Origin: Pseudomonas putida
GTDB lineage: Bacteria; Pseudomonadota; Gammaproteobacteria; Pseudomonadales; Pseudomonadaceae
Length of the DNA stretch: 64,000 nt
Assembly: GCF_028682175.1 (NCBI RefSeq)
Contig: NZ_JANHKS010000023.1
Span: forward strand, 25,547 to 89,546
Direction of reading: 5' to 3'
A program made the translations under genes and the position numbers. The notes under the pieces are model-generated. The model was not told the origin of the DNA and searched no databases. It saw nothing but the letters and a program-made list of their open reading frames with translations. Of this stretch, positions 1 through 6,600 are shown piece by piece (position 1 is the first letter of the stretch; every line of letters starts with the position of its first letter).

Positions 1-14
1 CATTGCTTGAACGC

Positions 15-755
15 TCACAGCGCGGCTCCAATGTTTTTCTCGGCCAGCACGGCCAGACCTTTCGGGGTTACGAGGGGTTGAAACGCGACACGCTCGATAC
101 CGGTTTCGATGTCAGGCTTGAGCGAGGTCACTTTGTGTTTGAGGACGCCGGACCTGATGCGAGGCTCCATGGCGATCCAGCGGGTAGAGCCACCACGGCG
201 GTAAATCCAGCGGTTGGCCTGCATCCAGTCGAAGAGCTTGTGCGGCGGGACGCCGAGCTGTTTGGCGGCGTCGGTGATGCAGATCGCGCCCTCGGCGGCG
301 GCCAAGCGACGGATGGCCGCGACCTTGGGGGCCTGCAACTCGATCACTCCGAGCAGACGGCTGTTCTCGCGGGCTTGGTCGGCAGCGAGTTGCAGAGCCT
401 CGGCGTAATTCGCCGGGATGCGCGGCGCGGCCTGCTCTTCAAGTTCCTGCCACCGGTCAACCAAGCGGGCCGTGAACTCAGGACTGAGCTGGGCAACCAC
501 CACGAAGCTGTCACGCTTGCCGATCAGGTAGTGTTTCCCCGGGCGGCCAACGCTGGCGGGGTATTCCTCAATTTGAGGGGAACTGATAACCCGGTCGCTG
601 ACCAGGGTGTCGATGGTGCGCTTCACGTTGTCGTGGCGCTTGCTGGTCAGGTCGGCGATCTCGCGGGAAGACATGACCTGACGCGCCATGTTTTGAGGCG
701 CAGGGAAAACTGATGAATCAGTGGGGCTATTGCTCTGGGTGGCCGTGGTGTGCAT
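15..755 (-). CDS. Phage Rha-type regulatory protein with KilA-C (antirepressor) domain
   Basis: 246 aa. Residues about 25-110 resemble the Rha phage regulatory domain (MSSREIADLTSKRHDNV, a DNA-binding type start). Residues about 130-240 look like a KilA-C/ANT domain (ITDAAKQLGVPPHKLFDWM, then WIYRRGG). Proteins of this build are phage antirepressors or early regulators that act on DNA or on the repressor. The ATG at 755 has a GAGG ribosome site 8 bases upstream. It lies distal to cro on the same strand, so it belongs to the early PR operon, which continues out of the window to the left. The family call is good; the exact role (antirepressor or lysogenic-growth regulator) is inferred. Confidence 0.8.
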   Translation of the reverse strand: MHTTATQSNSPTDSSVFPAPQNMARQVMSSREIADLTSKRHDNVKRTIDTLVSDRVISSPQIEEYPASVGRPGKHYLIGKRDSFVVVAQLSPEFTARLVDRWQELEEQAAPRIPANYAEALQLAADQARENSRLLGVIELQAPKVAAIRRLAAAEGAICITDAAKQLGVPPHKLFDWMQANRWIYRRGGSTRWIAMEPRIRSGVLKHKVTSLKPDIETGIERVAFQPLVTPKGLAVLAEKNIGAAL

Positions 756-782
756 AATCGGACCTCACAAGTGTTGTTGAAG

Positions 783-807
783 AAGCCGGTCTAGCCACCG
801 GCTTTTT
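783..807. terminator. Intrinsic-terminator-like hairpin between two early phage genes
   Basis: Arms 783-790 (AAGCCGGT) and 797-804 (ACCGGCTT) enclose a 6-base loop. A T run follows on the plus strand. Both flanking genes run on the minus strand, where the tract after the stem is weaker (CTTC), so it may only attenuate the early operon. Confidence 0.55.
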
Positions 808-827
808 TATTGCCTGCAATTCGGCTT

Positions 828-1025
828 TCAGTCTTTTCTTCGGAACGCTTGAATGGTTCCCGTCATGGATTTCGGTCTGGTTCGCTCTCTGAGCTTCCGC
901 TGCATCCCAAATTTGGCGGTCTCGGCTAGGGTCAAGCCCCTTCGCTTCGCCTCCTCCTCCAGCACCAGCAAATCTTCATCGTCGATCAAATCTCCGAGAT
1001 CCATGCCCTGCTCTTGCTCAGGCAT
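828..1025 (-). CDS. Small hypothetical phage early protein
   Basis: 65 aa, not recognised as a named family. The N-terminal third is acidic (DLGDLIDDEDLLVLEEEAKRRG) and the C-terminal third basic (KFGMQRKLRERTRPK). A predicted helix-turn-helix-like middle (RGLTLAETAKFG) resembles small phage DNA-binding or antitoxin-like proteins, but this is only a resemblance. A very strong ribosome site (GAGGAGG) precedes the ATG at 1025 and supports expression. It lies between the ribbon-helix-helix-like gene and the Rha gene in the early PR operon. Confidence 0.6.
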   Translation of the reverse strand: MPEQEQGMDLGDLIDDEDLLVLEEEAKRRGLTLAETAKFGMQRKLRERTRPKSMTGTIQAFRRKD

Positions 1026-1049
1026 AGGCCCTCCTCTTTCTGCGGGTCG

Positions 1050-1071
1050 CTCTCGGGTACCTCTCGGGTAC
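1050..1071. repeat. Two 11-bp direct repeats in tandem
   Basis: CTCTCGGGTAC occurs at 1050-1060 and again at 1061-1071 without a gap, just upstream of the small early gene starting at 1025. It could be a slippage product or a protein site; nothing else supports either reading. Confidence 0.5.
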
Positions 1072-1095
1072 CTACGCGGGCCCTACTGAAATGCT

Positions 1096-1290
1096 TTAGG
1101 CAACCCGGCTGCCAGACTTAGAATCGGCAACAACATCACCCAGCCAGGATTTGAGAACTTCGCGGGCGAGGGCTGATTTGCTGGTGCCGTGAATCTTCGC
1201 GGCGCAGGTCAGGAGATCCTCGAACTCGTCATCGAGTCGGACCTTTATCTGATTGATGTGCTTACGGTTGGGGCGTGGATCTTCTGGCAT
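1096..1290 (-). CDS. Small Arc/ribbon-helix-helix-like DNA-binding protein
   Basis: 64 aa from the ATG at 1290, which has an AAGGAGC ribosome site 8 bases upstream. A longer reading frame exists but runs antisense through cro. The pattern INQIKVRLDDEFEDLL followed by AAKIHGTSKSALAREVLKSWL is typical of an Arc/MetJ ribbon-helix-helix: a short beta strand with alternating polar residues, then two helices. It occupies the place of lambda cII, directly downstream of cro, so it is probably an early transcription regulator. The fold is inferred from sequence pattern only. Confidence 0.65.
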   Translation of the reverse strand: MPEDPRPNRKHINQIKVRLDDEFEDLLTCAAKIHGTSKSALAREVLKSWLGDVVADSKSGSRVA

Positions 1291-1321
1291 TTGGTCTTGC
1301 TCCTTGCGGGTGATGAAATGT

Positions 1322-1561
1322 TTAAGCAGCAGATTTTTTCGGATGAGCCTCAGAGAGAAGCCAAGAAGGTTCGAAGGGCTTTCCATTGGCGGACGCAAGG
1401 GCGGCGATTCTCTCTGCGTACCGTGTTTCACCTGTGTATTCCGTGCGTGGAAGGCAATCAGCGGTAAGCCATTTGTAAACGGCGCGCGGCGTTTTCTCGC
1501 ATGCTTGGGCAACCACCAGAACGCCGCCGGCGTCATCGATCGATTTCCTGAGCGGGCTCAT
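1322..1561 (-). CDS. Cro-like repressor of the prophage switch
   Basis: 79 aa starting at the ATG at 1561, which has a GGAGG site 5 bases upstream; an in-frame ATG 15 bases earlier lacks one. The N-terminal half is a helix-turn-helix of the YdaS/Cro type (SIDDAGGVLVVAQACEKTPRAVYKWL), and GKPFEPSWLL lies near the C-terminus. It is divergent from the cI-like gene and shares the operator region 1581-1650 with it, which is the basis for calling it Cro. It would bind those operators to shut off repressor synthesis during lytic growth. It is first in the leftward early operon. Confidence 0.75.
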   Translation of the reverse strand: MSPLRKSIDDAGGVLVVAQACEKTPRAVYKWLTADCLPRTEYTGETRYAERIAALASANGKPFEPSWLLSEAHPKKSAA

Positions 1562-1580
1562 GTGGCCTCCAGTCAAATAT

Positions 1581-1650
1581 GAACTTACAGTACATATTAT
1601 GTCGGAACTGAAAGTACATGCAAGGGCGTGCGATATTGAACCTATGGTTC
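1581..1650. promoter_or_regulatory. OR-like operator cluster (three 13-bp sites)
   Basis: Three sites fit G(A/T)AC(C/T)-N3-(A/G)GT(A/T)C: 1581-1593 GAACTTACAGTAC, 1605-1617 GAACTGAAAGTAC and 1638-1650 GAACCTATGGTTC. The last has perfect 6-bp arms when widened to 1637-1651. Centres are 24 and 33 bases apart. The middle site lies in the spacer of the cro promoter, the first just downstream of its -10, and the third covers the likely cI start codon. This matches a lambda-type bistable switch; binding is inferred. Confidence 0.75.
1594..1623 (-). promoter_or_regulatory. PR promoter for cro and the leftward early operon
   Basis: Read on the minus strand, TTGCAT (1623-1618) and TAATAT (1599-1594) are separated by 18 bases, a good sigma-70 promoter. 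The operator at 1605-1617 fills the spacer, so bound repressor would block it. The -10 is about 30 bases before the cro start codon. Confidence 0.7.
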
Positions 1651-2510
1651 AGATCGAAGAGATACGCACCGCATTCTCCACCCGCCTCAAGCAATCACTC
1701 ACCGCAAAGGGGATTGATCAATGGGGCGCGGGCGCGCGCCTTGCAGAAATTGCCAAGGTCACGCCGAAAGCAGCCAGCAAATGGCTTAATGGCGAGTCGT
1801 TGCCTGGGCCCGCAAAGATGCAGGCGATTGCGTCGTTCTTGGGTGTAAAAATCGAGTGGCTTCAACACGCATCTGGGGATGGGCCAGGCCCTTTTACAGA
1901 TGCAGGCGACCAGAACGTACTGCAATCGAAGTCAACCTCAGCTGCCGATAAGATCCGGGAGATGTTGGCCGGAAAGTCTTTGGGTGAAGACCGCCTGCAA
2001 AGACTGCTGGCAGTCGCTGAGGGTGAAGAGCCTGAAGGCGCTGTCGAAGTGCTGGTGAACGATGCCTACAGGCCGGGAAAGGTCGGCGATGAGGTGTGGA
2101 TTGCCCACTACGATGTGCGCGGAGCGCTTGGCGGAGGCGAGGTAGCACATGACTTTCCCGAGATGCTTCAGGACGTTCGCGTCAGCCCTTCGCAGCTTCG
2201 CTCAATGGGGGTCGAGTTCAAAGAGCACTATCACTTGAAGGTGATAACCGGGTGGGGGCAGTCGATGACTCCGACCATCAAGCATGGAGACCCTTGCCTG
2301 GTGGATATCAGCATCAAGGAATTCATTGGTGATGGAATCTACTACTTCTCGTATGGAGGATTCCAATACATAAAGCGCCTGCAGATGAAGGGTAAAGATA
2401 AATTCAAGATGATCTCGGACAACCGTAAACACAAGACCGAGGATATCCGAATCGAAGAAACCTACATCCAAGCACGTGTGCTGTTCGTATGGAATGGAAA
2501 CCTGGTCTGA
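1644..2510 (+). CDS. CI-like prophage repressor (HTH plus S24 autopeptidase)
   Basis: 288 aa. Residues 1-75 form a Cro/CI-type helix-turn-helix region (ARLAEIAKVTPKAASKWLNGE). Residues about 160-285 form a LexA/CI S24 peptidase domain with the catalytic Ser in GQSMTPTIKHGD (Ser207) and Lys in YIKRL (Lys244). It should maintain lysogeny by binding the operators at 1581-1650 and 2936-3035, and self-cleave when RecA filaments form. The ATG at 1644 sits inside operator 3 and has no ribosome site. A GATATT -10-like element at 1632-1637 suggests a leaderless message, as for lambda cI from PRM. An upstream in-frame ATG at 1599 is an alternative start. Confidence 0.85.
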   Translation: MVQIEEIRTAFSTRLKQSLTAKGIDQWGAGARLAEIAKVTPKAASKWLNGESLPGPAKMQAIASFLGVKIEWLQHASGDGPGPFTDAGDQNVLQSKSTSAADKIREMLAGKSLGEDRLQRLLAVAEGEEPEGAVEVLVNDAYRPGKVGDEVWIAHYDVRGALGGGEVAHDFPEMLQDVRVSPSQLRSMGVEFKEHYHLKVITGWGQSMTPTIKHGDPCLVDISIKEFIGDGIYYFSYGGFQYIKRLQMKGKDKFKMISDNRKHKTEDIRIEETYIQARVLFVWNGNLV

Positions 2511-2525
2511 TTCTGACCACGCCTG

Positions 2526-2554
2526 AAAAGCCCGCCACCTCAGCGGGCTTTTTT
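2526..2554 (+). terminator. Intrinsic terminator of the cI-like gene
   Basis: A 10-bp stem, AAAAGCCCGC (2526-2535) and GCGGGCTTTT (2543-2552), is followed by a T run. It starts 15 bases after the repressor stop codon, and in reverse it can also end the minus-strand gene at 2562. Confidence 0.9.
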
Positions 2555-2561
2555 GTGCCCG

Positions 2562-2879
2562 TCAGAAAGGTGCTGCCTCTTCGGCGTCGAAGGGGTCAGT
2601 AGCCTGGGCTGGCGGTTCATCATCCTCTGAAGGCTCCCACCGCAGAGTTATCGACGCATCGTCATGATTGTGCGTCAGCTCGATCCCGTCCGCTTCCGAA
2701 ATCGCACTCACAATTTCGTTCCACTCCCTCTCCCCGTCTGTATCCAGACGGTGAATTCTGACCTCGCGCCTTTCCTGCGCAATCGGGTGGTTAATCATCG
2801 ACGACACGCGGAGCGATAACCGCTCCATTCCGCTCATTCCGCTGGGCTGTGGGGGTTTTACTTTTCCGTGGACAGCCAT
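2562..2879 (-). CDS. Hypothetical phage protein between cI and OL
   Basis: 105 aa, not recognised. It starts at the ATG at 2879, 5 bases after a perfect AAGGAGG; the frame extends 13 codons further up without such a site. The N-terminus is basic (MAVHGKVKPPQPSG), the middle has a mixed helix pattern (REWNEIVSAISEADGIELTH), and the C-terminus is strongly acidic (EPSEDDEPPAQ...DAEEAAPF). It sits where lambda has rexAB but reads the other way. An operator (2936-2948) lies about 57 bases upstream, so the repressor may control it. Confidence 0.65.
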   Translation of the reverse strand: MAVHGKVKPPQPSGMSGMERLSLRVSSMINHPIAQERREVRIHRLDTDGEREWNEIVSAISEADGIELTHNHDDASITLRWEPSEDDEPPAQATDPFDAEEAAPF

Positions 2880-2935
2880 ACACGCCTCCTTCCAAAACAC
2901 TGTATATACATCCAGCAAGCGGTGCCGAGAATAAC

Positions 2936-3035
2936 GAACCTTTGGTTCCTCGTAAATCCCAAATTTGACCGCGACTCAAACGATCAGAACAAAATATGTA
3001 CTTTTGGTACTTGACTCAATTTGAACCGATAGTTC
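2936..3035. promoter_or_regulatory. OL-like operator cluster (three 13-bp sites)
   Basis: Sites of the same consensus as at OR: 2936-2948 GAACCTTTGGTTC (perfect arms), 2998-3010 GTACTTTTGGTAC and 3023-3035 GAACCGATAGTTC. The last two flank and overlap a promoter that reads rightward. With the cro/cI cluster this gives six operators in two clusters about 1.4 kb apart, which would allow lambda-like looping. Repressor binding is inferred from the shared sequence. Confidence 0.7.
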
Positions 3036-3040
3036 ATATT
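3011..3040 (+). promoter_or_regulatory. PL promoter of the rightward early operon
   Basis: TTGACT (3011-3016) and CATATT (3035-3040) lie 18 bases apart. One operator abuts the -35 on its upstream side and another occupies the spacer and the first base of the -10. It points toward the small genes and the integrase, as lambda PL does. Confidence 0.65.
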
Positions 3041-3579
3041 TACTCCATCGCCAATGACAACACGGCGAAGGGGCGGCGCCCCGCCGCTCTTTCAAAACCT
3101 GACGTGACCACCGCGACGTACCCATTGGGTCGGAACAAGCTAAATCGTCGCCCACGCAGCCTCTGGATAGCTGCCGGACTCGCCACATCGCGAGAACGCC
3201 AAACCATGCAAGCCACCTGGGAAGAACACCGTTCACGAAATGTGTGACCTGGGCAGAGATATGAATCCGGCGATGCGCGTGGAGAGGACCAAACACCATA
3301 GGAGGAACCAGGCAATGAAGTAGCCAGACCAGCCGGCACACGGACCGGCAACCCACGACGGACTGCCCACCCCACCGGGCCGCCGAGCTGCAGTTGACTG
3401 TCGTGTAGCGAACACAGATCCCCAAGACCATGCCGCCGAAGTCGAGATAGGCGACGTGAACAGGGAAGCTCAAGGCCGAACAGCCAAGCGCGCAAAGCCA
3501 TCGGCGGCAGAGCGCGAACAGATTTCACTGGCAGCCCTTCTCACGAGGGGCTGACGGGAAATCAACCGGAGTCAGCAGC
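3041..3579 (+). ncRNA. Long structured leader of the PL operon (no convincing gene)
   Basis: About 540 bases between PL and the first good gene. It holds a GC hairpin (GGGGC-GGC-GCCCC), then at once a NusA boxA-like tract (CGCTCTTTCAAAA, 3085-3097), and paired arms CACGAC/GTCGTG around 3353-3405. A strong AGGAGG (3301-3306) precedes a two-codon reading frame ATG-AAG-TAG (3316-3324). A CAGCCC/GGGGCTG hairpin lies at about 3531-3552. A 47-codon Arg-rich frame from GTG at 3104 to 3247 has no ribosome site. This looks like a nut- or put-type antitermination leader; the function is inferred. Confidence 0.4.
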
Positions 3580-3852
3580 ATGCAAATCAACCAGAAAAAA
3601 ACAGTGCAGGTCGACGTCACCCTGCTCAAGTTGCACCTCAAGGTCAGTGATCGCTTCACAGCTGGCCTGGTCGACGCCCAAGGCGACGAGGTCGGAAGTT
3701 ACGAGGGCTATGTGCCCGGCTTCTTTCCCGGCGATCACTACGGCGACTACGTGGAACTGGATATCGACCTGGAAACGGGCCAGATCAAAAACTGGAAAAA
3801 GCCCGCCGCGGCCGACATCGAGAAGATGCTCGACGCTGAAGACGAAGACTGA
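3580..3852 (+). CDS. Hypothetical phage protein, first gene of the PL operon
   Basis: 90 aa, not recognised. It is acidic, with beta-strand-like segments (VQVDVTLLKLHLKV, YVELDIDLETGQI) and a Gly/Tyr-rich middle (EGYVPGFFPGDHYGDYVELD), ending in EKMLDAEDED. It has a GGAG ribosome site before the ATG. It is not Arg-rich and so does not resemble lambda N, although it holds the N position. A small globular beta protein is the best structural guess; the function is unknown. Confidence 0.7.
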   Translation: MQINQKKTVQVDVTLLKLHLKVSDRFTAGLVDAQGDEVGSYEGYVPGFFPGDHYGDYVELDIDLETGQIKNWKKPAAADIEKMLDAEDED

Positions 3853-4520
3853 ACCATCCTCCTGCGCATTCACAGAGTGCGCAGTGGGATGGCGAAAGCC
3901 TCAACGAAATTGCCGCTTCACGGGCCTACGGCAATCTAAATAATCAGAGACCCCGTCTGAAGGTTGGAGACCTTCCCGACCTCCTTGGAACGCTTAAACG
4001 CAGACCAGGGCGCATCGGAGAGTGAGCGAAGCGTGCCCGAGCGGGCTGCACCGGTAGGATCGCAAAGCCCCGTGAATGTCCTGAGCCGGTGAAGCAAGAC
4101 GGCCAATACCAAAAACCCGGCGGGAAACAAGCAGGCGTAGCGACCTGGTGCTTCGATCACTCTCCAATGCGCTCAGATGCAAGGCAGAACCTTACAACTC
4201 GCAGAACCGCGCGGATGAGCACACACCAGCCCCGGCTGGCCCCCTGTCTCCAACCATCCCGTTTTCCCGGATGGTTCACTCTCACACGGAGGATTTGCAG
4301 CCATGTAGCACACCAGCGAGCCCGGACTACCGCCCCACACGGCTCCGGGGTAACGGCCAACGTACGGAGGCGTCGTTGAGCCAGCAACAGAACAAAGCCC
4401 GGTTTCGACTGGGCTTTTTTTCACCTGGCGTTTACCCGCCAGCACTCTTCCCGGCGCCCAACGGCAAACAGCCGGCGGCCAGAGTGCTGACGAATACACG
4501 CAACCCACAGAGGAAAGGAC
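3853..4520 (+). ncRNA. Second gene-poor structured stretch in the PL operon
   Basis: About 670 bases without a convincing gene. Visible structure: hairpin GAAGGT/ACCTTC near 3960, a CCAGCC/GGCTGG stem (4226-4239), and an 8-bp stem AACCATCC/GGATGGTT (4252-4259, 4269-4276). GGAGGA (4288-4293) is followed 9 bases later by the start-stop pair ATG-TAG (4303-4308). It ends with an intrinsic terminator at 4394-4421. One frame is open from 4148 to 4594 but runs through the terminator and has no ribosome site. It may be a regulatory RNA or decayed genes. Confidence 0.35.
4394..4421 (+). terminator. Intrinsic terminator inside the PL operon
   Basis: Stem AAAGCCC (4394-4400) and GGGCTTT (4411-4417), then T to 4421. 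Genes of the same direction continue 100 bases later, so readthrough, antitermination or a new promoter is needed for the downstream genes. Confidence 0.85.
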
Positions 4521-4856
4521 ATGAATCAGACCATTCAACAGCAGCGCGCCATCCTCGATGTGCTGCGTCAGCGCACCCAGGCAGCCACCGCTGAATTCAA
4601 CGCGAAGCCGCGCTTCGTGGTGGTGCCCCATCAGAACAACCTGTTCGGCGTGCTTGATCGCCAGACCGGCGTCGAGCGCGCCGAGGTCGCTGGTCACAAC
4701 AGCGCCTGCCGGGCAGCCCAGAGCTTCGAAGACGTCTCCGAGTTCACCCAGGCCGCGCAGGTCACCGTCGGCACCGTTGCCCGATTCACCCTGCGCTGGA
4801 CCGTGGTCTTCTGCCTGATCACCCTGGGCTTCGTTTTCATGGGGCATCAGTCGTGA
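4521..4856 (+). CDS. Hypothetical phage protein with C-terminal membrane segment
   Basis: 111 aa, not recognised. It starts with a Gln-rich helical region (MNQTIQQQRAILDVLRQRTQAA), then a soluble part with FVVVPHQNNLFGVLD. One hydrophobic segment near residues 92-107 (WTVVFCLITLGFVFMG) would anchor it in the inner membrane with the N-terminus inside or outside. AGGAAAGG precedes the ATG. Its stop codon overlaps the GTG start of the next gene, so the two are translationally coupled. Confidence 0.7.
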   Translation: MNQTIQQQRAILDVLRQRTQAATAEFNAKPRFVVVPHQNNLFGVLDRQTGVERAEVAGHNSACRAAQSFEDVSEFTQAAQVTVGTVARFTLRWTVVFCLITLGFVFMGHQS

Positions 4857-5047
4857 ACTTCGTCCCGCAGCCAGACCCGCACAAGCAGGCCATCGCCGAA
4901 CTCAGCGCCCAGATCGACCATTACCTGGCCACCGGGCAGCGTATCCAGCAGATCCCGGCCGGTGTCGGCGCCGACGTCCCTATGTTCGGCACCACCAGCC
5001 GCACCCGCAAGAAGAAGGCCAGCGCCAGCGATGCGTCGAATCAATAA
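4853..5047 (+). CDS. Small hypothetical phage protein, GTG start
   Basis: 64 aa. It begins at GTG 4853 within the GTGA overlap with the preceding stop codon, so translation is probably coupled. The N-terminal half is helical (PDPHKQAIAELSAQIDHYLATGQRIQQIP), and the C-terminal tail is basic and low-complexity (SRTRKKKASASDAS), which suggests nucleic-acid contact or disorder. No family was recognised. Confidence 0.6.
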   Translation: MNFVPQPDPHKQAIAELSAQIDHYLATGQRIQQIPAGVGADVPMFGTTSRTRKKKASASDASNQ

Positions 5048-5115
5048 GCGCGTGCACCAGCGCCGCCGGCAACCCTGGCTGGAACTGCCGGCGCACCAGA
5101 TCAAAGAGGCACCAG

Positions 5116-5442
5116 ATGGAAAAGTCAGCAGCTGCCAGGCACTCGGCGGATTACCGAGCGCGGCAGAACGAGATCAAGGCGAAGATGGGAATCGAGACCC
5201 TGAAGATCGAAGCGCCGGCCGGCACGCGGTCGGGCATGGAAACCTCGATGAAGGAGCACGGCTACAGCCAAGTGCAGGAACTGTGGCAGGACCTGGCGCT
5301 GTCGTTCCTGGCAATGCCGCACGAAGAGCAGGTACGGCGCCTGCGAAAGCCTGACGCAAAAGCTTTTGTTATCACGCCAAAACTAGCGCGTCAGTTACGC
5401 AAAAAAGGAATGGCAGAAGCCGATCCAGACTACGACGCTTAG
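5116..5442 (+). CDS. Hypothetical phage protein
   Basis: 108 aa, not recognised. It is rich in charged helices: SADYRARQNEIKAKMG at the N-terminus, MKEHGYSQVQELWQDLALSFLAMP in the middle and RQLRKKGMAEADPDYDA at the end. AGAGG lies 8 bases before the ATG. The N-terminal part recalls short phage ribbon-helix-helix or repressor-like proteins, but the match is too weak to name. It is last in the first set of rightward small genes before a minus-strand insert. Confidence 0.6.
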   Translation: MEKSAAARHSADYRARQNEIKAKMGIETLKIEAPAGTRSGMETSMKEHGYSQVQELWQDLALSFLAMPHEEQVRRLRKPDAKAFVITPKLARQLRKKGMAEADPDYDA

Positions 5443-5468
5443 CTTGCCAGACCAAACCAGTCAAAAAT

Positions 5469-5840
5469 TTATCCCACGGCAGTGACTATCAATCCAGCGG
5501 TAACAGGAAGGGCCAGGTCCTTGATCCAGCTGATTTTAGACTTTTCGCTGGGCACTAATGGATGCGGGCTCAAGCTGACCAGGTTCGACTCAAAGTCGAT
5601 ATTGGAGGGCCCCTTACCGTCTACCTGCTCCAGATGAAGGGCATCCATGTTTCCGGTGAATGCGTTATCCCTGATTCTGACGCCATCTACGGCGCCGCTA
5701 ATTCTTATCGCTGTAGGCCTTTGAGTATTACGTTCATCGGGCATCGCAAAATCCTCGTTGATCGACGACCTTTCCAACTCAACTTGATACCCCATCCCTA
5801 TACAAATTGCCACCATCCCACATGCATAGAGCTTTGCCAT
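5469..5840 (-). CDS. Hypothetical membrane-associated protein, minus-strand cargo gene
   Basis: 123 aa, no named family. A short hydrophobic N-terminus (MAKLYACGMVAICIGMGYQ) could be a signal anchor. The middle has a repeated turn-strand pattern (TAIRISGAVDGVRIRDNAF...DALHLEQVDG...NIDFESNLV) like rungs of a small beta-solenoid. The C-terminus (WIKDLALPVTAGLIVTAVG) is a second hydrophobic stretch. It opposes the PL operon, and its ATG overlaps the start codon of the next gene within CATG at 5838-5841, leaving no space for a normal promoter. A start 7 codons later is possible. Confidence 0.55.
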   Translation of the reverse strand: MAKLYACGMVAICIGMGYQVELERSSINEDFAMPDERNTQRPTAIRISGAVDGVRIRDNAFTGNMDALHLEQVDGKGPSNIDFESNLVSLSPHPLVPSEKSKISWIKDLALPVTAGLIVTAVG

Positions 5841-6600
5841 GAACGCAGAACAACGTCACCAAGAATGGATCGCACAGCGAAACGCCGAAGAAGCCAAGCG
5901 TCGTGAGCGCGCGGCGGAATGCTTGAAGGACCACGAATACACGGTGCTGGCTGACACAGATCAGTTGAAAGCGTGGCGCTGCAAGGCACCAGGCAGCACC
6001 GCCTATGCATTCGACATTCTTATAACTCGCTTTGGCATCGCGAGTGTCGGCGACATTGACGGACTGACATTCAGCGTCGGCCTCTCCTACGGAATTGAGT
6101 TCCTGGCCGGTAAAGATATCGGCTACTACATCCACTCAAAACTCGAAGGACACTGTCGCGAGCGTGAGTTTGATGAAGACGCCTTCCGTGCGGCGCTGGT
6201 GCATGGCTTGTGCAGTCAGATCTGCGAAAGCACCCGTAGCGACGAAGAGTACGAAGCGCTGCCCGAATGGATGCGTAACGACGTCGGACCGGGGGAAGCT
6301 GGTCGCTGGGATGAGCTTTGCGAGTTCGTCGAGGCAAAGCATGACTCGATCAGCTACGGAGAGGACGGGCATGACTTCTGGGACGGCTTGAATGATCGCC
6401 TGGAAGAGGCCACCTGTATCGGCAGCACCGAGGAAGCATTCTCTTTCATGAGCAGCAATTACGACGAGCTTGGGCTGGGCTGCGATTATTGGGAGATCAG
6501 AGTCGACAAGCCGCGCGAAAGTCTGATCAATCGGCTGTACCTGATCAATCACGCTGCCAAGGCGATTGTTGCCCAGCAGGCTGAAACCAAGGCCGGCTGA
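5839..6600 (+). CDS. Hypothetical phage protein
   Basis: 253 aa, not recognised. The N-terminal 30 residues are a charged helix (NAEQRHQEWIAQRNAEEAKRRERAAECLKDHE). A segment with LKAWRCKAPGSTAYAFDILIT...GLTFSVG looks beta-rich, and the rest is acidic and helical with several Cys (HGLCSQICES, WDELCEF). No membrane segment or enzyme motif is visible. Its stop codon directly abuts the stop of the next, oppositely oriented gene (6598-6603). Length and codon use fit a real phage gene of early accessory type. Confidence 0.65.
   Translation: MNAEQRHQEWIAQRNAEEAKRRERAAECLKDHEYTVLADTDQLKAWRCKAPGSTAYAFDILITRFGIASVGDIDGLTFSVGLSYGIEFLAGKDIGYYIHSKLEGHCREREFDEDAFRAALVHGLCSQICESTRSDEEYEALPEWMRNDVGPGEAGRWDELCEFVEAKHDSISYGEDGHDFWDGLNDRLEEATCIGSTEEAFSFMSSNYDELGLGCDYWEIRVDKPRESLINRLYLINHAAKAIVAQQAETKAG

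Noticed and set aside
1560..1643. Upstream extension of the cI reading frame
   Set aside because: It runs through the PR promoter and operators. The helix-turn-helix family starts near 1644.
2976..3528. Minus-strand frames of 162-165 codons upstream of PL
   Set aside because: They cross the PL promoter and operators, have no ribosome site and look like random Cys/Trp/Arg-rich translation.
4148..4594. 148-codon plus-strand frame
   Set aside because: It runs through an intrinsic terminator and into the next well-supported gene, and has no ribosome site.
4962..5354. 130-codon plus-strand frame with MRRINKRVHQRRR
   Set aside because: It overlaps two better-supported genes over most of its length. 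A short basic peptide from the ATG near 5031 is possible but unsupported.
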